This document shows positions 7,515 through 15,376 of a stretch of DNA of 45,238 nt, piece after piece. Numbering within the stretch: the first letter of the stretch is position 1; the number at the start of each line of letters is the position of its first letter. This DNA is from Deltaproteobacteria bacterium. GTDB lineage: Bacteria; Myxococcota_A; UBA9160; SMWR01. The DNA lies in contig JAHEJV010000006.1 of NCBI GenBank assembly GCA_024638705.1, forward strand, positions 1 through 45,238, written 5' to 3'. The notes beneath the pieces were generated by a model, which worked only from the letters and a program-made list of their open reading frames with translations, was not told where the DNA came from and made no database searches. A program made the translations under genes and the position numbers.

Positions 7515-8063
7515 CTAGGCGCCCTCGCGCGAACTCGGTGCGACGGGGCCGGGCTCCATCGGGAGGTTCAACACCTCGCGCGGGAACTCCTCTACGAGGA
7601 ACGTGACGACGTCGCGCACGGAGATGACGCACACCGGACGGTGCTCGTCGTCGACCACCGGGACGTGGCGGAAACCGCCGACCGACATCTTGTTGAGCAC
7701 GTAGGCGACGGTCGACCGATCCGAAAGAGCTTCCGGGTCTGCCGTCATCACTTCACCGACGGGAAGCGCGGCCGGATTGCGGCCCTTGTCGACGATGCGG
7801 AAGAGCACGTCGCGCTCGGTGAAGATGCCGAGCAGCTTGCTGTCCTTCGTGCCGTCGTCGGTGACGAGCACGCATCCACGGTGGTCGCGTTGCATCGCGC
7901 GCATGGCATCGGTGACGGTGTCGTCGGGCTTGAGCAGCACCGGCTTCTGCGCGGGGATCACGCCCAGCCCTTCGCGCAGCAGGCCCGCGTCGAAGCCCTC
8001 GCTCTCGCGCTCGGACGGTTCGAAGTAGCTCTCGTCTCCCAGGTCGTCTCGCACAAAGCCCAT
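7515..8063 (-). CDS. CBS-domain pair protein
   Basis: 182 residues. After a 35-residue charged leader come two CBS domains. The first is about residues 40-95 (VLLKPDDTVTDAMRAMQ ... LLGIFTERDVLFRIV) and the second about 102-165 (VGEVMTADPEALSDRSTVA ... VCVISVRDVVTFLV). Paired CBS domains bind adenine nucleotides and act as energy or redox sensors; no effector domain is attached, so it probably acts on a partner or as a stress protein. The ATG at 8063 has an excellent site, GGAGGA, seven or so bases upstream. It precedes the E2-like gene by 79 bases on the same strand and could be co-transcribed with it. Confidence 0.88.
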   Translation of the reverse strand: MGFVRDDLGDESYFEPSERESEGFDAGLLREGLGVIPAQKPVLLKPDDTVTDAMRAMQRDHRGCVLVTDDGTKDSKLLGIFTERDVLFRIVDKGRNPAALPVGEVMTADPEALSDRSTVAYVLNKMSVGGFRHVPVVDDEHRPVCVISVRDVVTFLVEEFPREVLNLPMEPGPVAPSSREGA

Positions 8064-8159
8064 GGGATTTCCTCCAACGACGAGGCGCGCGCGCCGCGCG
8101 CGACCCGGTGAGCAGGCTCGGCGTCGCGCGGGAACCGTTGGCGCGACGACGTTCCTATC

Positions 8160-8188
8160 TATTTACCACCGAACCGGCCGTTCACCAA
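8160..8188 (-). promoter_or_regulatory. Candidate promoter for the CBS-domain gene
   Basis: Reading the minus strand, TTGGTG (8188-8183) is separated by 17 bases from TAAATA (8165-8160), in the most AT-rich patch of this intergenic region. This would give a leader of roughly 90 bases before the CBS gene. The match to the sigma-70 consensus is only moderate. Confidence 0.35.
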
Positions 8189-8500
8189 GCAGCCATCGCG
8201 GTGACGCAAAAGCGGTTTCAATCGCTCGGATTTGCGTCGGTTTTCGCACACGGGTCCAGGGAGGCCCCGGCGCGCCGAGGCGCGCGGGGGGCCCGTCCCG
8301 GGCGTGTTTTCGATTGATCCCGTCGGTGCGTCCCGCTTATGGTGCTTCGTATAGTCATTCCGGCAGGAGAAGCGATCGAGATGTCCGTTCCGTGGTCGAT
8401 CGCGCCCTTCGGGTAGCGGTTCCACGGGTCGGCAGATGGATGTCTCTCGTGGCGTCGCGGTGCATTCGAGGTGGAGCCCGCGACGACCTGCCGGAACCTC

Positions 8501-8576
8501 GGCGCCCAGGAGATGCGAGTCTCCTGGGCGCCGCTCCATTTCGGGCCCTCTCGGGCGAGGGCCCGCCGAAGCGGGC
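8501..8576 (+). promoter_or_regulatory. Three consecutive hairpins in the leader of the di-iron protein gene
   Basis: Hairpin 1 has a perfect 13-base stem (8501-8513 with 8520-8532, loop of six). Hairpin 2 has an 8-base stem (8543-8550 with 8557-8564, loop of six). Hairpin 3 (8561-8565 with 8572-8576) overlaps the end of hairpin 2, so the two are mutually exclusive. None is followed by a T run, so they are not typical terminators. A TATAGT at 8350-8355 could be a -10 element, giving a leader of about 300 bases. The whole gap 8064-8659 holds these hairpins and the promoter candidates and no recognisable gene. Confidence 0.55.
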
Positions 8577-8659
8577 CTGCTTGAACTCGCCGCGTTCATC
8601 GGCGACGTTCCCCGTCCGACGCCCTCGCCCGCGGCGTCGCGCGCCCAGGAGGCCCGACC

Positions 8660-9676
8660 ATGGCGACCGCAGTGGTGAATCAACTCGAAAGCACCGACGA
8701 GAAGCTCGAGACCGTCCTCGCATCGTTCGACACGAACTACGCCTGGAACTACGGCAGCATCAAGGAAGGGCTTCGCGACCTCTACGAGAAGAGCAAGCGC
8801 GAACAGTGGAACGGCACGACGCAGCTCGCCTGGGACACGCACGTCGAGCCCGAGAGCGAGATCATCCCGACGGGCATCAACCCTCTCGCGAACTACGCGC
8901 CCTTCCAGAAGCTGACCGAGAAGGAACGCGCGCGTTTCCGCCACGCGCAGCTCGCGCTCCAGCTCTCGCAGTTCCTGCACGGGGAGCAGGGCGCGATGAT
9001 CGTCGCGTCGCAGCTGGTCGGCGGCGTGCCCTGGATCGACGCGAAGTACTACGCCAGCTCGCAGACGATGGACGAGGCCCGACACGTCGAGGTGTTCAGC
9101 CGCTACGTGCACGAGAAGCTCGAGTGGGAGTGGCCGATCACGCCCAGTCTCAAAGAGCTGCTCGACGCCACGATCCAGGACAGCCGCTGGGACTTCAAAT
9201 ACCTCGGCATGCAGATCCTGATCGAAGGCCTGGCGATGGCGGCGTTCGGCAATCTCTTCCAGATCGCCCAGGAGCCGCTGCTCAAGGATCTGCTCAAGTA
9301 CGTGATGCGCGACGAGTCGCGACACGTGGCGTTTGGCGTGCTGTCGCTGCGCGACTACTACACCGACATGCCCGAGAACGAGCTCGCCGACCGCGAGGAC
9401 TTCATCATCTACGCCTCCGAGCTGATGCGCGACCGCCTCGTCGGCGCCGACCTCGCGCGCGCAATGGGTTGGAACGAAGAGGAAGTGCGCCAGGAGGTGC
9501 TGAACTCGGAGATCGGGCAGATGTTCCGGCGCATGCTCTTCCAGCGCATCGTGCCCAACCTGAAGAAGCTCGGCCTGCTGACGCCGAGGGTGCGCGAGGC
9601 CTACACGCGCCTCGGCATCATCCAGTTCGAGGACTTCGACTCGGACGCGGCCGATCGCGAGCTCGGTTTCCTCTAA
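8660..9676 (+). CDS. Ferritin-like di-iron carboxylate protein, probable oxygenase (AurF/R2-like)
   Basis: 338 residues, almost entirely helical, with the ligand set of a class I ferritin-like di-iron site: Glu109 (HGEQGAM), Glu139 and His142 (DEARH), Glu189 (LIEGLAM) and Glu219 with His222 (DESRH). Two ExxH motifs plus two further Glu residues are what R2-type and AurF-type oxygenases use to activate oxygen. The substrate is unknown. The gene sits behind an unusually long hairpin-rich leader and ends 10 bases before an MFS transporter gene on the same strand, so the pair is probably co-expressed and the transporter may move the substrate or product. A storage role is unlikely given the length, but a ligand-binding oxidase without oxygenase activity is possible. 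Confidence 0.82.
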   Translation: MATAVVNQLESTDEKLETVLASFDTNYAWNYGSIKEGLRDLYEKSKREQWNGTTQLAWDTHVEPESEIIPTGINPLANYAPFQKLTEKERARFRHAQLALQLSQFLHGEQGAMIVASQLVGGVPWIDAKYYASSQTMDEARHVEVFSRYVHEKLEWEWPITPSLKELLDATIQDSRWDFKYLGMQILIEGLAMAAFGNLFQIAQEPLLKDLLKYVMRDESRHVAFGVLSLRDYYTDMPENELADREDFIIYASELMRDRLVGADLARAMGWNEEEVRQEVLNSEIGQMFRRMLFQRIVPNLKKLGLLTPRVREAYTRLGIIQFEDFDSDAADRELGFL

Positions 9677-9685
9677 GCACCACGG

Positions 9686-10990
9686 GTGGACGACCTCGCC
9701 GCGGACCAGCGGCCCACGGCGAAGCAGAACCTCTTCCTCGCGTTCCTCACGTTCATCAACGTGATGAACTTCGTCGACCGCCAGCTGCTGGCGAGCTTCG
9801 CGAACTTCATCATCCCCGACCTCGGCCTCACGAACACCCAGTTCGGCCTGCTGACCGGCTTCGCGTTCATCCTCTTCTACTCGACGATGGGCCTGTTCGC
9901 CGGGGCGCTCGCCGACATGTGGCACCGCCCGCGCCTGCTCGCCGCGGGCGTCGCGTTGTGGAGCGTGCTGACCGCGGCGTCGGGTGCGGCGCGCGGCTTC
10001 GCCAGCCTGGCCGTGCCGCGCACCTTCATCGGGATCGGCGAGTCGGTGTGCACCCCGACGTCGATGTCCATGCTCGCCGACCGCTTCCCGTCCGCGCGCC
10101 TCGGCCTCGCGGCGGGCATCTACTACATGGGCGTGCCGATCGGCATCGGGGTGTCGCTGCTGATCGCGGGCTATCTCGGTCCGGCGATCGGCTGGCGCGC
10201 CTGCTTCTACGCGTTGGGCGCGCTCGGCGTGCTGGTTTCGGCGGCGCTGCTCTTCGTGAAGGAGACGCCGCGCGGCCACGACGTCGCGGTCGCCGGCGGT
10301 GCCCCGACCGAGCGCCCGTCGTTCCGGGAGATCGCGCGGACGCTCGTCGCCGCGCTCCGGAAATCGCCGGCGCTCGTGCTGACCATCTCCGGCGGTGTCG
10401 CGCTCCACTTCCTGCTCGGTGCGGCGGCCTTCGACCAGCTCTGGTTCGTCCAGGAGCGCGGCTTCGAGCGCGCGCGGATCGCGCAGCTCACCGGCTGGCT
10501 CGGCATGGCCGGCGGCGTTCTCGGAAATCTCGCCGGCGGCTTCGGCGGCGACTGGTTCCAGCGTCGCTTCCGCGTCGGGCGTCCGATGTTCCTGTTCTGG
10601 GTGATGCTCGTGATGGCGCCGCTCAACGTCGCCTATCGCATCATCTCGCCAGAAAGCGTCTTCTTCTGGATCGGCGTCTTTGCCGGCTTCTTCCAGCTCG
10701 GCTGCTTCTACGGCCCCACCTTCGCCACCGTGCAGGAGCTGGTGCCGCCGAGCATCCGCGCGAGTGTCGTCGCGTTCTATCTGTTGATGCTCAACCTCGT
10801 CGGGCTCGGCATCGGAATCACCGGCGGCGGGATCAGCATCGACTTGATGATCGGGGCAGGCGTCGGACAGCCCTATACCTGGACGCTGCTCGTCTTCACC
10901 GGCATCTCCGGTCTCGCGATCCCGCTCTTCTTCTTCGCCGGGCGTCGCTTCGAGGCCGATCGCGAACGGCTCTTCGCCGAGGCCGCCTAG
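9686..10990 (+). CDS. Spinster-like major facilitator superfamily transporter
   Basis: 434 residues with about 12 transmembrane helices in two bundles joined by a hydrophilic loop around residues 195-220. The first helix reads FINVMNFVDRQLLASF, the NxxDR pattern common in Spinster-type MFS proteins, and helix 2-3 has GLFAGALADMWHRPRLLAAG, an MFS motif A relative. Eukaryotic Spinster members move lysolipids and sphingosine phosphate; bacterial members have varied or unknown cargo. The GTG at 9686 lies 10 bases after the di-iron gene. Direction of transport and cargo cannot be read from the sequence; a lipid-like or aromatic acid product of the upstream enzyme is a guess. Confidence 0.85.
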   Translation: MDDLAADQRPTAKQNLFLAFLTFINVMNFVDRQLLASFANFIIPDLGLTNTQFGLLTGFAFILFYSTMGLFAGALADMWHRPRLLAAGVALWSVLTAASGAARGFASLAVPRTFIGIGESVCTPTSMSMLADRFPSARLGLAAGIYYMGVPIGIGVSLLIAGYLGPAIGWRACFYALGALGVLVSAALLFVKETPRGHDVAVAGGAPTERPSFREIARTLVAALRKSPALVLTISGGVALHFLLGAAAFDQLWFVQERGFERARIAQLTGWLGMAGGVLGNLAGGFGGDWFQRRFRVGRPMFLFWVMLVMAPLNVAYRIISPESVFFWIGVFAGFFQLGCFYGPTFATVQELVPPSIRASVVAFYLLMLNLVGLGIGITGGGISIDLMIGAGVGQPYTWTLLVFTGISGLAIPLFFFAGRRFEADRERLFAEAA

Positions 10991-11064
10991 CGCGGCGCTT
11001 CAGAGCGCTGCCGCATCGCCCGCGCGCGCCGGGCGGATCGAGATCGCCGCGGCGTCCCGTCCGC

Positions 11065-11313
11065 TCAGCCCTTGATCTTGCGGTGCGCCGCCAGGAGCAG
11101 CACCGCGCCGCCGGTGGCCAGCACGAGGCTCCCGAGGTTGAACCCGGTGACGGTGCCGAAGCCGAGGAACGAGCCGATCCAGCCGCCGACGAAGGCGCCG
11201 CCGATGCCGAGCAGGATCGTGATGATCCAGCCGCCCGGGTCGGGACCGGGCATCAGCCACTTCGCGAGGGCGCCGACGACGAGTCCGAGAACGATCCAGG
11301 AGAGCAGTCCCAT
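11065..11313 (-). CDS. GlsB/YeaQ/YmgE-family stress-response membrane protein
   Basis: 82 residues with three hydrophobic helices rich in glycine ([56 protein letters not shown]) and a basic tail, which is the typical length and pattern of the transglycosylase-associated GlsB/YeaQ family. The family is linked to general stress and envelope functions, with no defined reaction. GGAGGA lies just upstream of the ATG at 11313. It is divergent from the yaiI-like gene, with 40 bases between starts, so the two may share a promoter region. Confidence 0.92.
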   Translation of the reverse strand: MGLLSWIVLGLVVGALAKWLMPGPDPGGWIITILLGIGGAFVGGWIGSFLGFGTVTGFNLGSLVLATGGAVLLLAAHRKIKG

Positions 11314-11353
11314 GGTTCCTCCGTTTCGAGGCCGACGATGCTATCACGATGCG

Positions 11354-11806
11354 GTGATCGAGATCTTCATCGATGCCGACGCCTGCCCGGTGAAGGACGA
11401 GGTGTACGTCGTGGCGACGCGCTATGGCGTGTACGCCGTCGTCGTCGCGAACGCGCCGATGCACGTGCCGGACGGGATGGGCGTCGAGATGGTGGTCGTC
11501 GATTCGGGCCCCGACGCGGCCGACGACTGGATCGCCGAGCACGTCCGTCCGGGCGACGTCGTCATCACCGCCGACATCCCGCTCGCCGCGCGCTGTCTCG
11601 AGAAGAAGGCTCGCGTGCTCGGGACGAACGGCCGCGAGTTCACCGAGGATTCGATCGGCCACCAACTCGCCACCCGGGACCTGAAGGCGAACCTGCGCGA
11701 GGCGGGGATGGTGGGCGGGGGCCCGCCGCCGATGTCCGGAAAGGACCGCTCGCGCTTCTCCTCGAAGCTCGACGAGCTGGTGTCGCGGGGCGTGCGCGAG
11801 GGATGA
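11354..11806 (+). CDS. YaiI/YqxD-family (DUF188) protein
   Basis: 150 residues, the normal length for DUF188. The opening [15 protein letters not shown] is the diagnostic motif, with acidic residues arranged as in PIN-like nuclease folds, followed by [15 protein letters not shown] and [16 protein letters not shown]. The last part ([23 protein letters not shown]) is also characteristic. The family is conserved but its function is not established; a nuclease-like role has been suggested from the fold. The GTG at 11354 directly precedes the motif. The 3' end is overlapped on the other strand by 167 bases of the EXPERA-like gene. Confidence 0.92.
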   Translation: MIEIFIDADACPVKDEVYVVATRYGVYAVVVANAPMHVPDGMGVEMVVVDSGPDAADDWIAEHVRPGDVVITADIPLAARCLEKKARVLGTNGREFTEDSIGHQLATRDLKANLREAGMVGGGPPPMSGKDRSRFSSKLDELVSRGVREG

Positions 11807-12314
11807 GACAGGCGTCAGGCGGCTCCGTCGCTCGCGAGTCGATCGAATCGCGCACCCGCCACATCAGCAGCAGCGGAACGATCGTGTACGGGATGTTCAC
11901 GACGATCACCATCGCGAGATTCGCCTGCGCGCGATTCTCGGCGTCGAGGAACTCCCAGCCGAAGTAGACGAGCGTCGAGTAGACGATCGCCGCGCCGTAG
12001 CAGAGCGCCGGGATGCGCACCCAGTCGCGCCCCTTCGCGAACGCGTAGATGAACACCGGGTAGCACGCGCCGAAGACGTAGCCGTCGATGCCGCACATGA
12101 TCCGCAGCCAGAGCGGCGTGTCGAGGAAGACCGGGTCGAAGGAGCTGGCATACCAGTACCAGGTGCGTCCGAAGGGATCGGTTGCGCTCGCGAGGTCGAC
12201 GTCGAACACGATGAACTGCTCGAAGACGAAGGACGACACCGAGAAGACACAGAACCAGAGCACGAGGAAGGCGTCGAAGGGACGTCGGCGAAGCGGAGCG
12301 ACGGATTCGGCCAT
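11640..12314 (-). CDS. EXPERA-domain (EBP/TMEM97-like) integral membrane protein with a long antisense tail
   Basis: 224 residues. Residues 1-170 resemble the emopamil-binding/TMEM97 fold: four hydrophobic helices, a [20 protein letters not shown] segment before helix 2, [20 protein letters not shown], and a [20 protein letters not shown] loop and helix. EXPERA proteins bind or isomerise sterols in eukaryotes; bacterial members are uncharacterised. The final 55 or so residues are Pro/Arg/Ser-rich, are read antisense to yaiI (11640-11806) and do not look like a folded domain, which suggests an ancestral stop near 11807 was lost. It is the last gene of a tight eight-gene run that starts at 16268. 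Sterol binding is an inference from fold only. Confidence 0.7.
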   Translation of the reverse strand: MAESVAPLRRRPFDAFLVLWFCVFSVSSFVFEQFIVFDVDLASATDPFGRTWYWYASSFDPVFLDTPLWLRIMCGIDGYVFGACYPVFIYAFAKGRDWVRIPALCYGAAIVYSTLVYFGWEFLDAENRAQANLAMVIVVNIPYTIVPLLLMWRVRDSIDSRATEPPDACLIPRARPATPARRASRRSASGPFRTSAAGPRPPSPPRAGSPSGPGWRVGGRSNPR

Positions 12315-12330
12315 CGCGAAAAGTTAGGCG

Positions 12331-12714
12331 TCAGCCGCTGCCGGCGCCCGCGTACCGGTCGATCGCGAAGGCGACGGCCAGGGCGATCGAGGCGAAGACG
12401 TCGATCCACATCACCCGTCGAAGTTCGGGATTGAGATCGTTCGTGAACGCAGCGATCGCCACGTAGGTGAGCATGCTGAACAGCCCGGCGATCATGGCGG
12501 CGGGCCGCAGCTCGGGGCGGAACAGCGCCGCGAGGAGAAGCCCGCCGACGATGGCGAAGAGCAGCGCGCGGTGGCGCATGAGCACCAGCAGGTTCGGGTC
12601 TGCGAAGGTCAGCCCGTAGAGCCCGCGCAGCCGCTCGGCGCCGAGAACGCCGACGACCGGGCCCAGGTTCACGACGGCACAGAGCACGATGCACGCGTTG
12701 GCGATCTTCGTCAT
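12331..12714 (-). CDS. Small four-helix membrane protein of unknown function
   Basis: 127 residues with four transmembrane helices (ACIVLCAVVNLGPVVGVLG, ALLFAIVGGLLLAALF, MIAGLFSMLTYVAIAAF, VFASIALAVAFAIDRYAG). The segment LRGLYGLTFADPNLLVLMRH after helix 1 resembles a widespread family of short bacterial membrane proteins, often wrongly labelled phosphopantetheine adenylyltransferase. It has none of the features of that enzyme. It lies 16 bases upstream of the EXPERA-like gene on the same strand. Function not known. Confidence 0.75.
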   Translation of the reverse strand: MTKIANACIVLCAVVNLGPVVGVLGAERLRGLYGLTFADPNLLVLMRHRALLFAIVGGLLLAALFRPELRPAAMIAGLFSMLTYVAIAAFTNDLNPELRRVMWIDVFASIALAVAFAIDRYAGAGSG

Positions 12715-12787
12715 CGGCGCAAGCTACGGAGGCGCCGCCGCGGCGTCGAGCGCCAATCGGCGGCGTCCGTGGGGAGCCAATTGCCCG

Positions 12788-13369
12788 TCAGAGCCGCCCG
12801 CTCCATCGCCTTCGCAGGCTCCGCAGCACCGCCGGGTACACGATGAAGCGTCGGAAGGGGTCGATCGCGCGCATGTACCAGGGCGTCAGCCAGCTCACGG
12901 GCTGGACGTAGATGGCCCAGTGGAAGCGGTAGCCTGTCGGGATCTCGACGAGGGCGAAGACGGAGAAGGCGTGGACCGTCGCGTTGATCGTCTCGGAGAT
13001 GGATTCGCGCTCGGTGACGAGGAGGACGGTGAAGGGCCCCTCGCGGACGCCCGGCGGCACGAGCGAACCGGCGCGTTCCTCCCGGGAGAGGCGGTGGAGA
13101 TAGCTCGCGGGTGCGGCGCCGCCAGACGGCTCCGCGTGGTCCCAGCCGAAGATGCGCCCGATCGCGCCGCGCAGTCCGAAGAGGAAGCGGACGGCGGGGT
13201 TCGTGCGCGCGACCTCCTCGGCGTCGAGCAGCGCGCGGACGTCGAGGAGCGTCCTTCCTGGGCCGCCGCCCGAGAGATCGAGGCTCCATACGTCATGGAG
13301 TGGCACGTGGGCGAGCAGCGAGTGGGCGCGCAGGTCGAGGGCTTCGTATTCGCGGGGGCTAGCGCGCAT
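12788..13369 (-). CDS. DUF2867-like protein
   Basis: 193 residues, probably soluble or peripheral. The pattern DVWSLDLSGGGPGRTLLDVRALL, a segment RFLFGLRGAIGRIFGWD, then TVLLVTERESISETINATVHAFS and LTPWYMRAIDPFRRFIVYPAVL with a basic end, fits the DUF2867 family, which is sometimes fused or adjacent to NAD(P)-dependent short-chain reductases. No catalytic motif is recognisable. An SDR gene lies 32 bases upstream on the same strand, which agrees with that association. The ATG at 13369 lacks a clear ribosome binding site, so the exact start is uncertain. Confidence 0.7.
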   Translation of the reverse strand: MRASPREYEALDLRAHSLLAHVPLHDVWSLDLSGGGPGRTLLDVRALLDAEEVARTNPAVRFLFGLRGAIGRIFGWDHAEPSGGAAPASYLHRLSREERAGSLVPPGVREGPFTVLLVTERESISETINATVHAFSVFALVEIPTGYRFHWAIYVQPVSWLTPWYMRAIDPFRRFIVYPAVLRSLRRRWSGRL

Positions 13370-13401
13370 CGCGGAGAGGGTACACGCGGCGGAGGGGAAG
13401 C

Positions 13402-14235
13402 TCAGCGCGGGCGGGCCTCGACCTCGGCCGTATAGGCGGCGCGGACGCGACCCTTCGCGAGGCCGGGGAAGAGCCGGCTCATGAAACGCGCGAATCGCGC
13501 GCTGGCCGGCGCGACGATCACGTCGCGGTTGCGCGCCACGGCGTCGAGGGCGTAGGAGACGAACGCGTCGCAGGGATAGGGCTTGCCCGCGAGCTGTGTG
13601 AGATAGCGGCGGATGTCCGGTCGCCACACCTCGTCGAGATCGCTCGGCGCCATCTTGTCGAGCAGCGGTGTCTCGATCGCGCTCGGACACAACACGCTGA
13701 CACGCACCCCGTAGCGCTCGCCTTCGAAGCGCAGGCTGGTGCTCAGGCCCACGACCGCGTGCTTCGTCATCACGTAGGCCGTGAGCAGGGGGCCGGGGAT
13801 CAGCCCGGCTGCCGACGCCGTGTTCACGATGTGGCCGCGTCCGCGCGCCACCATCCGCGGGTAGGCTGCGGCGACGCCGTTCGTGACGCCGCGGATGTTG
13901 ATGTCGATCGAGCGGTCGAAGTGGGCGACGGATTGTTCGTGCGTCTCGCCGCCCACGCCGATGCCCGCGTTGTTGAACAGATAGTCGAGGCCGTTGCGCT
14001 CCGACGCGACGTGGTCGACGAGCGCCGCGAAGGCCGCGGCGTCGCGCACGTCGAGCGGGGCGGCGTGCGCCTTCGCACCGAGCGCCTCCGCGGCGGATTC
14101 TGCGGCGGCAGCATCCACGTCGGTGAGCCACACCTCCGCGCCGCGCGCCACGAGCTGCTTCGAGAGCTCGAGGCCGATCCCCGACGCCGCGCCGGTGACG
14201 ATCGCCGTCGTGCCGCGGTAGACGTCTGCGCCCAC
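13402..14235 (-). CDS. Short-chain dehydrogenase/reductase (SDR)
   Basis: 277 residues of classical SDR type. TGAASGIG (14-21) is the nucleotide-binding loop; an Asp (TDVDA) after strand 2 favours NAD(H); NNAG follows strand 4; the catalytic set is Ser in NTASAAG and Tyr-x-x-x-Lys in YVMTK. The substrate loop after PSAIETP is unusual in length, and the C-terminus (FARFMSRLFPGLAKGRVRAAY) is basic and amphipathic, which may allow membrane association. The GTG start at 14235 overlaps the stop of the upstream DUF3237 gene by one base. The substrate is unknown; the neighbourhood of membrane and lipocalin-like proteins suggests a hydrophobic alcohol or ketone. Confidence 0.9.
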   Translation of the reverse strand: MGADVYRGTTAIVTGAASGIGLELSKQLVARGAEVWLTDVDAAAAESAAEALGAKAHAAPLDVRDAAAFAALVDHVASERNGLDYLFNNAGIGVGGETHEQSVAHFDRSIDINIRGVTNGVAAAYPRMVARGRGHIVNTASAAGLIPGPLLTAYVMTKHAVVGLSTSLRFEGERYGVRVSVLCPSAIETPLLDKMAPSDLDEVWRPDIRRYLTQLAGKPYPCDAFVSYALDAVARNRDVIVAPASARFARFMSRLFPGLAKGRVRAAYTAEVEARPR

Positions 14236-14684
14236 TAGGCCGGGCGCCACACGCGATATTCGACGCCGAGGTCGGGGAGGAAGCGTCCCTCGCCGACGAA
14301 GAACGTCGTGTTCAGCCACGCATAACGCGGGTCGCCCGTCTCGAAGCGCGGATTCGTGTAGAAGTACTGTTCGCCGAACTCGCTGCCCGAGCCGCTCGCG
14401 ATGACGCTCTGCACGGACTCGCTCATCTCGAGCAGACCGACGTACTGGAGATAGAGATGGGCGCCGTCGTGGGTCTCGGCCTGGAGGCGGACGTCGACGC
14501 GGAGGAAGCCGTCGGGGCCGATCAGCGCCCATTCTCCGCCGCCGAGCAGCTTTCCGCGCAGGCGCTCGCCCTCGATCTCGCCGCTCGCGACTTCGTAGAT
14601 CATCCGCGTTCCGGTCGGGCCGGCGCCGACCGGGACCGGCGGCCTCAGCGCCGCGCGCATCGTGCATTCGTGAACCATCTTCAT
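14235..14684 (-). CDS. DUF3237-family beta-barrel protein
   Basis: 149 residues. The sequence runs as a series of beta strands typical of DUF3237: TRMIYEVASGEIEGERLRG, a GGGEW turn, then FLRVDVRLQAETHDGAHLYLQYVG, and the end motif NPRFETGDPRYAWLNTTFFVG followed by VEYRVW. The RFETGDPRYAWLN segment is the most diagnostic. The family has a barrel fold with no agreed function; some members lie next to aromatic or steroid degradation genes. The ATG at 14684 has a GGAG about ten bases upstream. It sits between a lipoprotein gene and an SDR gene in the eight-gene run. Confidence 0.85.
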   Translation of the reverse strand: MKMVHECTMRAALRPPVPVGAGPTGTRMIYEVASGEIEGERLRGKLLGGGEWALIGPDGFLRVDVRLQAETHDGAHLYLQYVGLLEMSESVQSVIASGSGSEFGEQYFYTNPRFETGDPRYAWLNTTFFVGEGRFLPDLGVEYRVWRPA

Positions 14685-14713
14685 CGGTCGTGCTCCAGGA
14701 TGGTTGGGTAGGA

Positions 14714-15376
14714 CTAGCGATTCAGCGCGCCGCTCAGGCGATTCGCGAACTGCTCGATGCCCTTCGTGGTCGTGTTCGTGAAACCCTGGGGCCTGGCCGC
14801 GAGGATCGTGTCGAGGGAGACCGAGGCCTCCACCGTGTCGCCCGAAGTGTCGTCGGCGGTGGCGAGCGTCACGCCGGTGAGCGAAACCTCGGCCTCGAAG
14901 CTGAACCAGGTGCGGTCGCGTCCGCCGTTCCACGACCAGAAGCGGTCGATCTCGGCCCGCACCCGGGGAGCGCCCTGGGCTTCGGGAGAGTCGGCCGCGA
15001 CCACCCGGTAGCCGGCCTTCGCGAAGCCCGCTTCGAGCGCCTGCCGCGTGACGCTCGCGACGGTCTCGCCCGGGGGCAGGACGAAGTCGTAGACGACGGA
15101 ACCGTCGGGCCGACGCATCTGTGCGTAGGACCGAGCCTCGACCTCGCGATCGCCGCGCCCCTCGGTCGCGAGCTGGTGGAGGTGCCGCTTGCTCTTGCTG
15201 GGCGCGATGAACTCGCGGGCGTCGACCACCTCGGTGAGCACGATCGCCGGCCCGGCGGCGGGCGTCGGCACGCTCGGCACCGCTATCGGCAGGACGTACT
15301 TCTCGGGCGCCGCGCAGCCGACGGCGAGCAGGAGGGCGAAACCCGCCAGGAAACGAGCAGACCGCGCGGCCTTCAC
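14714..15376 (-). CDS. Outer-membrane-type lipoprotein, YajG-like
   Basis: 220 residues from a GTG overlapping the previous stop (GTGA). The N-terminus VKAARSARFLAGFALLLAVGC is a lipoprotein signal with lipobox AVGC. The mature part alternates strands and helices: VLTEVVDAREF, then VASVTRQALEAGFAKAGYRVV, VRAEIDRFWSWNGGRDRTWFSFEAEVSL (described in part) and DTILAARPQGFTN. This matches the general plan of YajG-like lipoproteins, in which a VxDxR strand is followed by a helix with an A-L-x-x-G-F motif. The residue after the lipidated Cys is Ala, which favours outer-membrane sorting under the Lol rule. Family name is tentative; no enzymatic role is visible. Confidence 0.72.
   Translation of the reverse strand: MKAARSARFLAGFALLLAVGCAAPEKYVLPIAVPSVPTPAAGPAIVLTEVVDAREFIAPSKSKRHLHQLATEGRGDREVEARSYAQMRRPDGSVVYDFVLPPGETVASVTRQALEAGFAKAGYRVVAADSPEAQGAPRVRAEIDRFWSWNGGRDRTWFSFEAEVSLTGVTLATADDTSGDTVEASVSLDTILAARPQGFTNTTTKGIEQFANRLSGALNR

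Noticed and set aside
8062-11967. A 1301-codon open frame on the plus strand
   Set aside because: It is Arg/Ala-rich low-complexity sequence overlapping the di-iron, MFS, GlsB and YaiI genes in a different frame; no domain is recognisable.
12331-12714. Phosphopantetheine adenylyltransferase
   Set aside because: Relatives of this protein often carry that name, but this is a four-helix membrane protein without a nucleotidyltransferase fold or HxGH motif.
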